Below are positions 1-5,044 of a DNA stretch of 7,688 bases, piece after piece. The translations under genes and the position numbers were made by a program. Each line of letters opens with the position of its first letter. Positions within the stretch are counted from its first letter, which is position 1. A model generated the notes under the pieces. The model was not told the origin of the DNA. It ran no database searches and saw only the letters and a program-made list of their open reading frames with translations. The stretch covers positions 1 through 7,688 of the forward strand of contig QNZV01000044.1 of the NCBI GenBank assembly GCA_003978395.1. Direction: 5' to 3'. This stretch comes from Sulfurovum sp. (lineage in GTDB: Bacteria > Campylobacterota > Campylobacteria > Campylobacterales > Sulfurovaceae).

Positions 1-120
1 TTAAAGGGTGGTATTGACGAAGAGGTAAAAATGAGCCGTTTACAACTGGCAAAATTGACAGCTTCTGTGATTAAAAAGTCGTTAGATATTTTAGGTATTA
101 AGGTTGTAGATAAGATTTGA
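1..120 (+). CDS. C-terminal fragment of an unidentified protein (5' end outside window)
   Basis: Frame 1 is open from the first base to a TGA at 118-120, giving the last 39 residues of a protein that starts upstream. The tail is rich in Lys, Leu, Ile and Val, has the composition of an amphipathic helix (SRLQLAKLTASVIKKSLDIL) and ends in VVDKI. I do not recognise the family from so little. It lies on the same strand as the hemerythrin operon, but a strong promoter separates them, so it is probably not part of that unit. No clear terminator hairpin follows the stop codon. That the frame is coding is likely; its function cannot be told. Confidence 0.6.
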   Translation, partial: LKGGIDEEVKMSRLQLAKLTASVIKKSLDILGIKVVDKI

Positions 121-131
121 TAACTTTTTAA

Positions 132-151
132 ATATTGATATATATCAATAT
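132..151 (+). promoter_or_regulatory. Perfect FNR/CRP-family operator (TTGAT-N4-ATCAA)
   Basis: Bases 132-151 form a perfect 20-bp palindrome. Its core TTGATATATATCAA (135-148) matches the FNR consensus TTGAT-N4-ATCAA in every fixed position. The centre lies between 141 and 142, exactly 41.5 bp before the start (183) predicted from TATAAT at 171-176, which is the class II activator position. FNR-family regulators respond to oxygen (FNR) or nitric oxide (NNR/DNR type), which fits the hemerythrin operon downstream. Which family member binds cannot be told from the site. Confidence 0.82.
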
Positions 152-170
152 CTAACTATCTATATTGTTC

Positions 171-183
171 TATAATTTACGAT
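171..183 (+). promoter_or_regulatory. -10 element and predicted start of the hemerythrin operon promoter
   Basis: TATAAT at 171-176 is a consensus -10 hexamer, placing the predicted start near 183. There is no good -35 hexamer; the FNR-type box occupies that place, as expected for an activator-dependent promoter. The leader is only about 19 nt, and AAGGA at 190-194 serves as the ribosome binding site 7 nt before the ATG at 202. Confidence 0.7.
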
Positions 184-201
184 AATAAAAAGGATTTAAT
201 T

Positions 202-642
202 ATGATAATTTCAAGCTATATGAGACGTGAACATCGAGAGTGTGATGAGTTGTTTGCTACAGCAGAAAAATCAGTAATAGATGGTAATTTTGAAGAAGCA
301 GAGAAAAATTTCCTTCTTTTTGCAGATGAGACACTTAGACATTTTAAAAAAGAAGAAGAGACTCTTTTTCCTACATTTGAAAAGATTTCAGGAAGCAGTG
401 AAGGTCCTACAATGGTTATGCGTCATGAACATGAGCAGGTTCGTGGACTTATTGGCAAAATGGCAGGAGCTGTAGAGAGTAAAGATATGGATGCCTATTT
501 ATCTATGGCAGAATCTATGATGATTTTACTACAGCAACACAATATGAAAGAGGAGCAGATGCTCTATGCTATGTGTGATAGAATGATTCCTCAAGATGAA
601 AAAGAGAAGACGTTAGAAGTGATGAAAACTGTAGAGCTGTAA
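202..642 (+). CDS. Hemerythrin-like di-iron protein
   Basis: This 146-residue soluble protein has the pattern of a hemerythrin HHE-type four-helix bundle, which binds a non-heme di-iron centre and, depending on family, binds O2 or reacts with NO (YtfE/RIC-like). Visible candidate ligands are His11 (RREH), His47 with Glu51 (HFKKE), His75 and His77 (RHEHEQ), and His113 with Glu117/Glu118 (HNMKEE). The HxxxE spacing in helices two and four matches the family. There is no signal peptide, so it should be cytoplasmic. The ATG at 202 has AAGGA 7 nt upstream. It is the first gene of a three-gene operon behind a perfect FNR-type box; the DUF2249-like gene starts 7 nt after its stop. Family membership is well supported. 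Whether it stores or senses O2, detoxifies NO or repairs Fe-S clusters is open. Confidence 0.9.
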   Translation: MIISSYMRREHRECDELFATAEKSVIDGNFEEAEKNFLLFADETLRHFKKEEETLFPTFEKISGSSEGPTMVMRHEHEQVRGLIGKMAGAVESKDMDAYLSMAESMMILLQQHNMKEEQMLYAMCDRMIPQDEKEKTLEVMKTVEL

Positions 643-649
643 CGTTATT

Positions 650-901
650 ATGGATAAAATTTTTCTTGATGCAAGGGAGATGGAACATCCACAACCTTTG
701 CAAATCTCTCTATCTCATCTTCAGAGCATGTCTAAAGAGCAATATCTTTATATGCTCAATGTTAGAAAGCCTATTCCTTTGTTAGAGATTGCAAAAGATA
801 AAGCTTTTATCTCCTTTGTTCATCAAGACTCCAATGGAATATGGCATATACTTATTAGTAAAAATTCAGAAACTATTTTAGAGGAGTTACTCGATGTTTA
901 A
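650..901 (+). CDS. DUF2249-type small protein
   Basis: An 83-residue soluble protein with the layout of the DUF2249 family: LDAR near the N-terminus (6-9), a Pro-rich turn HPQPL (13-17), a helix, a strand ending in RKPIPLL (39-45) and a final strand around W65-H66-I-L. The overall plan resembles TusA-like folds, but there is no TusA CPxP cysteine and in fact no cysteine at all. DUF2249 genes often sit beside hemerythrin, nitric oxide reductase or denitrification genes, and their biochemical role is unknown. It starts 7 nt after the hemerythrin stop with no strong Shine-Dalgarno sequence, which suggests translational coupling. Its last 8 bases overlap the start of the next gene. Family assignment is by recognition of the pattern, not by a search. 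Confidence 0.75.
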   Translation: MDKIFLDAREMEHPQPLQISLSHLQSMSKEQYLYMLNVRKPIPLLEIAKDKAFISFVHQDSNGIWHILISKNSETILEELLDV

Positions 902-2177
902 TCAAGGTGGTCTCTCTTTGGAACAAGCTCCTCCTATTTCGGTGGTGCTTCGTTTTTTTGTTACAGCCTCTATGTTTGGGGTTCTTTTAGGCATTTTTCT
1001 ACTTGCCGACAGATTGGGTATAACATCTTTTTTGACTCATAATAAACCTGTTATTATTGTTCACACCTTGGCACTTGGGGTCATGGCATCGTTTATGTTG
1101 GGTGCATTGTTTCAGATGTTACCTGTAATTGCAGGGGTTGTTATAAAAATGCCTACCAAAAAAGCAATGTTGGTTCATCTGCTCTTTGTTGTGGGTTTAG
1201 TGATACAACTTTATGCCTTTGCAAATGCTTCAACACCATTACTTTATTTTTTAGCAGTTGCCTATTTGGGTCTTGGATTGTTTTATGCCATCTACTTGAT
1301 GCTTAAAGAGCTTTTTCAAATAAAAGACCACTCTAGCTCTTCTAAGGGGATGATATTTTCACTTCTATCTTTCTCTATTGCAATACTTTTTGGTATCTAT
1401 ATGCTCTTGACATTTGGTGGCTACATAGAGGGGTCATACTTTACACAAATTAAAGAGCTTCATTACTCTTTTGCTCTATTTGGTTGGTTGTCTCTGCTTA
1501 TTGTTTCGGTCTCTTTTCAAGTTGTAGAGATGTTCTATATTACACCAAAATATCCACTCTTGATGAGCAAATATTTAACATTAAGTATCTTTATCTTACT
1601 TCTACTGAAAACCATAGCAATTTTTATGGCACTGCAAACAGAGCTTATAACTGTGTTGTTGAGCATACTCTTTATGGTTTATGCAGGGGTTACGATTCAT
1701 CGGCTCTATTACCGTAAACGTCCTACTTCGGATGCAACGGTATGGTTTTGGCGTTTGGGTATGGGTTTATTGATAGTGAGCATGTTGATTACTCTGCTAG
1801 ATACATTTATTGATATATCTCTTGACGTTAAAATGTTGAGTTATATTTCATTTATAGGTTTTGGTTTGAGTATTGTATTTGCTATGGTCTATAAAATAGT
1901 ACCATTTCTCACATGGTTTCATCTCTCAAATCAAGGGTATATGGAAGCTCCAATGATGCATGATATTATTCATCCTAAAAAGGCAAAAAAACATTTTTAT
2001 ATACATGTTTCTATGTTAATGGTTTTGATGATTACGCTTTTTTTTAACTCTTTTGTAGGGGATTTATTGAGTGCTTTTCTAATTTTAGTTTCATTTGGAT
2101 GGTTGCTCTATAACTTGTTGTATGCCATTAAAAAATATAGATATACCCAAAAATATACAAAAAAGATTGAGTGGTAG
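894..2177 (+). CDS. 12-TM membrane protein, NnrS / heme-copper oxidase subunit I-like
   Basis: This 427-residue protein is almost entirely hydrophobic, with about 12 predicted helices (roughly 17-38, 52-84, 91-110, 113-137, 152-174, 190-213, 224-246, 248-271, 284-304, 314-340, 368-386, 389-411). Helices 2, 6 and 10 share a related pattern: H57..LG..FMLGALFQMLP, H190..FGWLSLLIVSVSFQVVE and FGLSIVFAMVYKIVP. Three groups of four helices is the pseudo-symmetric plan of heme-copper oxidase subunit I. His57 and His190 fall where a heme ligand (helix 2) and a CuB ligand (helix 6) sit in that family. The helix 7 His pair and helix 10 HxH are absent, so it is unlikely to be a working oxidase or NO reductase. 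NnrS-like proteins are the closest functional analogy I can offer. It overlaps the DUF2249-like gene by 8 nt, with GGAG at 883-886 as ribosome binding site. Confidence 0.72.
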   Translation: MFNQGGLSLEQAPPISVVLRFFVTASMFGVLLGIFLLADRLGITSFLTHNKPVIIVHTLALGVMASFMLGALFQMLPVIAGVVIKMPTKKAMLVHLLFVVGLVIQLYAFANASTPLLYFLAVAYLGLGLFYAIYLMLKELFQIKDHSSSSKGMIFSLLSFSIAILFGIYMLLTFGGYIEGSYFTQIKELHYSFALFGWLSLLIVSVSFQVVEMFYITPKYPLLMSKYLTLSIFILLLLKTIAIFMALQTELITVLLSILFMVYAGVTIHRLYYRKRPTSDATVWFWRLGMGLLIVSMLITLLDTFIDISLDVKMLSYISFIGFGLSIVFAMVYKIVPFLTWFHLSNQGYMEAPMMHDIIHPKKAKKHFYIHVSMLMVLMITLFFNSFVGDLLSAFLILVSFGWLLYNLLYAIKKYRYTQKYTKKIEW

Positions 2178-2205
2178 AGATTTTTAAGAGATTTAAAGTT
2201 AACAC

Positions 2206-2249
2206 TAATGCTAAGAAATAGGGATTTAGTATTAATATTGTGCTTTTTA
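2206..2249 (+). terminator. Weak candidate terminator after the hemerythrin operon
   Basis: TAATGCTAA (2206-2214) pairs with TTAGTATTA (2226-2234) with one G-U pair and an 11-nt loop. A short T-run (2243-2247) follows after a gap. The stem is AT-rich and the T-run is not adjacent, so this is only a possible terminator. Confidence 0.3.
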
Positions 2250-2285
2250 TCTACACTTTGTATAAAATCTATTATAATTCCGAAC
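2250..2285 (+). promoter_or_regulatory. Promoter for the coiled-coil membrane protein gene
   Basis: TATAAT at 2273-2278 is a consensus -10. TCTACA at 2250-2255, 17 bp upstream, matches four of six -35 positions. The start would be near 2285, with a leader of about 28 nt that contains AAGGA (2298-2302) ahead of the ATG at 2313. Confidence 0.55.
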
Positions 2286-2312
2286 TCTAATATTTATAAG
2301 GATTAATAAACA

Positions 2313-3026
2313 ATGGCAAAACGAAATCGAAATCGAAAAAAAAAGAATCAACAAGCAAGAGTTGAAGCAGAGAAAAAGAAAACAGAAGAAGTGGTAGAGA
2401 ACAAAGAGTCTAAAGTAGCAGTAGAAAATAAAAAGAGTAGAAAAAAAGAAGCTAAGTTAGAAAAAGAGAAGCTTGTAGAAAAGCCAACTCCTAAAGAAGA
2501 AACCGAGCCAAAAAATTGGATGAATAGCATTTTAGTTGGAGGTTTTATTATTCTATTTGCTCTACCTGCAACTCTCTATTTTACAAAAATATCTCCTGAA
2601 AATCTTGAAACGGTTAATAGATTAAAAGAGGCAAAAGAAGATATGAATAAAAAGCTTTTGTCAAAAGTAAGTGAGTTAGAAACAGTAAAAGAGAAACTTG
2701 CTACAGAAAAAAAGAGAAATAATGAGATACAAAAGAAGTTTTCTCTGAATAAAGAACAAGAGAGCAGATATAAAAAGAGTGAGGAGGAGTTAAAAGAGGC
2801 TCTTCAAAAAAATAAGAAGTTACAAGAGTTATTGGAACAAAAGAAAATAGAAAAAGAGAAGATAGATAAGAAATTATTGTTTGTAGTAACAAAAGGGAAA
2901 GAGCTTGAAGAGAATCTAACTAAAGTTAGTAAAAGTAGAGAAAAACTTTATGAAAAACTACTATTTGTAGTAACTAAAGGGAAAGAACTTGAAGAGGAAT
3001 TGGCTAAAATTAAGAATGAAAAATAG
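2313..3026 (+). CDS. Single-pass Lys/Glu-rich coiled-coil membrane protein, unknown function
   Basis: I do not recognise this 237-residue protein. Residues 1-68 are very basic and charged (starting MAKRNRNRKKK). One transmembrane helix spans about 70-90 (SILVGGFIILFALPATLYF). Residues 94-237 have the heptad-like, Lys/Glu/Leu-rich character of a long coiled coil. By the positive-inside rule the N-terminus is cytoplasmic and the coil periplasmic. A 14-residue segment, KLLFVVTKGKELEE, occurs exactly twice (187-200 and 215-228), 28 residues or four heptads apart. A looser relative may lie at 113-123 (KKLLSKVSELE). AAGGA lies 10 nt before the ATG. It has its own promoter, stands alone and converges on tpiA. 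A scaffold or envelope-spanning role can be imagined, but nothing in the sequence names it; low-complexity charge makes database matches unreliable. Confidence 0.8.
   Translation: MAKRNRNRKKKNQQARVEAEKKKTEEVVENKESKVAVENKKSRKKEAKLEKEKLVEKPTPKEETEPKNWMNSILVGGFIILFALPATLYFTKISPENLETVNRLKEAKEDMNKKLLSKVSELETVKEKLATEKKRNNEIQKKFSLNKEQESRYKKSEEELKEALQKNKKLQELLEQKKIEKEKIDKKLLFVVTKGKELEENLTKVSKSREKLYEKLLFVVTKGKELEEELAKIKNEK
2871..2996 (+). repeat. Two 42-bp direct repeats, 84 bp apart, inside the coiled-coil gene
   Basis: Copies at 2871-2912 and 2955-2996 encode the identical 14 residues KLLFVVTKGKELEE. They differ at 5 of 42 bases (TTA/CTA, TTG/CTA, ACA/ACT, GAG/GAA), all synonymous. The 84-bp period equals 28 residues, keeping the heptad register of the coil. 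Confidence 0.85.
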
Positions 3027-3034
3027 AATAAGTA

Positions 3035-3059
3035 AAAGGGGGTAAAACCAACTCCCTTT
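3035..3059. terminator. Hairpin between convergent genes (coiled-coil gene and tpiA)
   Basis: AAAGGGGG (3035-3042) pairs with CTCCCTTT (3052-3059) around a 9-nt loop, with one G-U pair on the plus strand. On the minus strand, downstream of tpiA, it is followed by a T-rich stretch (TACTTATTCTATTTTT). On the plus strand no good T-run follows. It may terminate both transcripts, better for tpiA. Confidence 0.5.
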
Positions 3060-3067
3060 CTAACTTC

Positions 3068-3760
3068 CTAATGTAATACCAACTCTAAAAAAGTTTCAGT
3101 TTTAAGTGAAGCTCCACCAACTAAAACACCATCTACATTTTCAATAGCAGATATTTCAGCAATATTTGCACCTTTTACACTTCCACCATAAAGGAGTGGT
3201 TTATCAACAACTTTTTTAAGTGCATTGTGTGTTTGGGTAATCTCTTCTACTGATGCTGTTCTTCCTGTACCAATTGCCCAAATTGGCTCGTAAGCGACTA
3301 CAAAATTTTCATAAGTGGTATCAATACCTTCAAATTGAGAAATAAGGTGTTCCATAACAGCTTCGATTCCTTGCTCTCGTATTTCTAATGATTCGCCTAT
3401 ACAGTAGATAATTTCAAAACCTTGCTCTTTAAAAAAAGCAAACTTTTTAGCTACTTCCTCTTGTGATTCGCCTAAAATATCTCTTCGTTCGCTGTGACCA
3501 ATAAGAATGGTCTTAATGTTAAACTCAGCTAACTGTTCTATTCCAACTTCTCCAGTAAATGCACCATTTTTTACAGGGTAAGCATTTTGAGCACCTATTG
3601 TAAAATCAGCACTTGTATAATCATCTAAGGCTGTTAATGGTGGGAAAATATATACTTTATCATTAGGATGCTTTTTAATAAGTTGAGGTTGAAGTCTTCC
3701 TAAGTACTCTCTTGTAGATTGTCTGGTGTGGTTTGTTTTAAAATTTGCTGCGTATATCAT
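3068..3760 (-). CDS. tpiA: Triose-phosphate isomerase
   Basis: TpiA interconverts dihydroxyacetone phosphate and glyceraldehyde 3-phosphate in the cytoplasm. All key parts are present: Asn6 and Lys8 (AANFK), the electrophile His89 (GHSERR), the catalytic base Glu158 (AYEPIWAIGTG), the flexible loop 6 (WAIGTGRTAS, with Arg where Lys is usual) and the phosphate-binding YGGSV and LVGGASL. At 230 residues it is shorter than the usual ~250, but close to what I remember for other Campylobacterota TpiA proteins. AAGG at 3767-3770 sits 6 nt before the ATG. It is the last gene of gapA-pgk-tpiA, after an 89-nt gap with two hairpins. In C. jejuni I recall fabI next; here tpiA instead meets a convergent coiled-coil gene. 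Confidence 0.97.
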   Translation of the reverse strand: MIYAANFKTNHTRQSTREYLGRLQPQLIKKHPNDKVYIFPPLTALDDYTSADFTIGAQNAYPVKNGAFTGEVGIEQLAEFNIKTILIGHSERRDILGESQEEVAKKFAFFKEQGFEIIYCIGESLEIREQGIEAVMEHLISQFEGIDTTYENFVVAYEPIWAIGTGRTASVEEITQTHNALKKVVDKPLLYGGSVKGANIAEISAIENVDGVLVGGASLKTETFLELVLH

Positions 3761-3774
3761 CTTTTGCCTTGTAG

Positions 3775-3794
3775 GGTACGATTGCTATCGCACC
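3775..3794 (-). promoter_or_regulatory. Hairpin just upstream of the tpiA ribosome binding site
   Basis: On the minus strand GGTGCGAT (3794-3787) pairs with ATCGTACC (3782-3775) around the 4-nt loop AGCA. The single non-Watson-Crick pair is G-U in the minus-strand RNA but would be A-C in plus-strand RNA, so the fold favours the tpiA transcript. The stem ends 4 nt before AAGG (3770-3767) and could protect the tpiA message end or tune its translation. Confidence 0.45.
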
Positions 3795-3813
3795 AAATAA
3801 TTTTTTTTATATT

Positions 3814-3842
3814 CAATAAAAGGTGTGATTCTCATCACACCC
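3814..3842 (-). terminator. Hairpin after pgk: candidate leaky terminator or processing site
   Basis: In the minus-strand RNA a perfect 9-bp stem, AGGTGTGAT/ATCACACCT (3842-3834 with 3829-3821), closes a GAGA loop, which fits the stable GNRA class. TTTATTG follows at once, a short and imperfect U-run. It begins 7 nt after the pgk stop. Partial termination or an RNA processing/stability element separating pgk from tpiA expression is likely; full termination would leave tpiA needing its own promoter. Confidence 0.55.
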
Positions 3843-3849
3843 TATGAAG

Positions 3850-5043
3850 TTATGCCTTAAGTGCTTCAATTCCAGGAAGAGCTTTTCCTTCTAAAAGATT
3901 TAAACTTGCTCCCCCACCTGTACTTACAAATGTCATCTCATCAACATCTCCTGCTTTTTGTGCAACGTCAGCTGTATCTCCACCACCAACAATTGTGGTT
4001 GCGTGGCTTCCTGCAATGTCATGAGACATCAAAAGACTTCCTTTTGCAAATCTATCCCATTCATAAACACCCATTGGTCCATTCCATAGAATGGTTTGTG
4101 CATCGTAAAGAACTTCTCTAAAAAGTCTTGAACTTGCAGGTCCAATATCTAGCCCCATCCAATCGGATGGAATCTCTTGTGATGGTAGATATTTTGAAGT
4201 AGAGTACTCTTCAAATTTAGGAGCTACGACGACATCAACAGGCAAGTAAAATTTTACACCTTTTTTTCTGGCTTTTATCATAACGGTTCTTGCTTCATCA
4301 AGTAAATCATTCTCTACCAATGAATTTCCAATCTCATAACCTTGTGCTTTTAGGAATGTAAATGCCATTCCTCCACCAATAATAACTTTGTCTACTTTAT
4401 CAAGAAGTTGTCTTAATGCTTCAAGTTTTCCTGAAACTTTAGAACCACCAATAACAGCTACAAAAGGTTTAATTGGGTTAGCAAGTGTTTTCTCAAAGAA
4501 GTTTACCTCTTTGGTAAGTAAGAATCCTGCTGCTCTATGTTCTGAATCAAAAAGTTTTGCCATAGCATCAATAGAAGCGTGAGCTCTGTGACATGCACCA
4601 AAGGCATCATTAATATAAATATCAACCATTGATGCTAACTCTTTGGCAAAGTTTACATCATTCTTGGTCTCCCCCTCTTCATATCGAAGATTCTCTAGTA
4701 CAAGAACATCTCCTTTTTTAAGTGCTGAAGCTTTTGCTTTTGCATCTTCTCCTACAACGTCTTTTGCCAACACAATATCTGAAGCCAATTTCAACAATGT
4801 ATGAAGACGTGTAACCACAGGTGCTAATGAATATTTCTCTTCATAAACATTTGGTGTTGGACGTTCATAGTGTGAAGCCAATATAACTCTACACTCACGA
4901 TCTAAACAGTAACGAATACTTGCCAATGCTCCACGGATTCTTCGGTCATCGGTAATATTCCCTTGCTCATCTTTTGGAACGTTGAAATCACACCTAATAA
5001 AAACTGTTTTTCCTGCAATATCTAAATCTTTAATGGTTCTCAA
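3850..5043 (-). CDS. pgk: Phosphoglycerate kinase
   Basis: Pgk transfers phosphate between 1,3-bisphosphoglycerate and ADP. The 397-residue length is normal. The N-terminal 3-phosphoglycerate domain shows RCDFN (17-21), His58 and Arg61, Arg120 (LENLRYE) and Arg153 (CHRAHAS). The C-terminal nucleotide domain shows GGSKVSGK (199-206), WNGPMGVYE (320-328), GGGDTAD (353-359) and STGGGASL (374-381). The usual SHLGRP motif reads SHYERP (57-62), keeping His and Arg but changing the two residues between. The start codon is TTG (5043-5041), with AAAGGAG ending 6 nt upstream and no nearby ATG. It starts 1 nt after the gapA stop, and its Shine-Dalgarno lies inside the last gapA codons, so the two are translationally coupled. 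Confidence 0.97.
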   Translation of the reverse strand: MRTIKDLDIAGKTVFIRCDFNVPKDEQGNITDDRRIRGALASIRYCLDRECRVILASHYERPTPNVYEEKYSLAPVVTRLHTLLKLASDIVLAKDVVGEDAKAKASALKKGDVLVLENLRYEEGETKNDVNFAKELASMVDIYINDAFGACHRAHASIDAMAKLFDSEHRAAGFLLTKEVNFFEKTLANPIKPFVAVIGGSKVSGKLEALRQLLDKVDKVIIGGGMAFTFLKAQGYEIGNSLVENDLLDEARTVMIKARKKGVKFYLPVDVVVAPKFEEYSTSKYLPSQEIPSDWMGLDIGPASSRLFREVLYDAQTILWNGPMGVYEWDRFAKGSLLMSHDIAGSHATTIVGGGDTADVAQKAGDVDEMTFVSTGGGASLNLLEGKALPGIEALKA

Positions 5044-5044
5044 A

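Noticed and set aside
281..475. 64-residue frame inside the hemerythrin gene
   Set aside because: A shifted-frame shadow of a gene with clear family ligands.
1484..1717. 77-residue frame inside the 12-TM protein gene
   Set aside because: A shifted-frame shadow; the other frame gives a coherent 12-helix protein.
2198..2203. GTTAAC as half of a second FNR/NssR-type site upstream of the coiled-coil gene
   Set aside because: There is no matching second half at the right spacing, and it lies far from the predicted promoter.
2348..2892. Two minus-strand frames (2348-2530 and 2701-2892) rich in Ser/Phe/Leu
   Set aside because: They are antisense to Lys/Glu-rich codons, which read as Phe/Ser/Leu on the opposite strand; no ribosome binding sites.
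3861..4582. Plus-strand frames (3861-4121 and 4388-4582) opposite pgk
   Set aside because: Antisense shadows of a gene with complete Pgk motifs.
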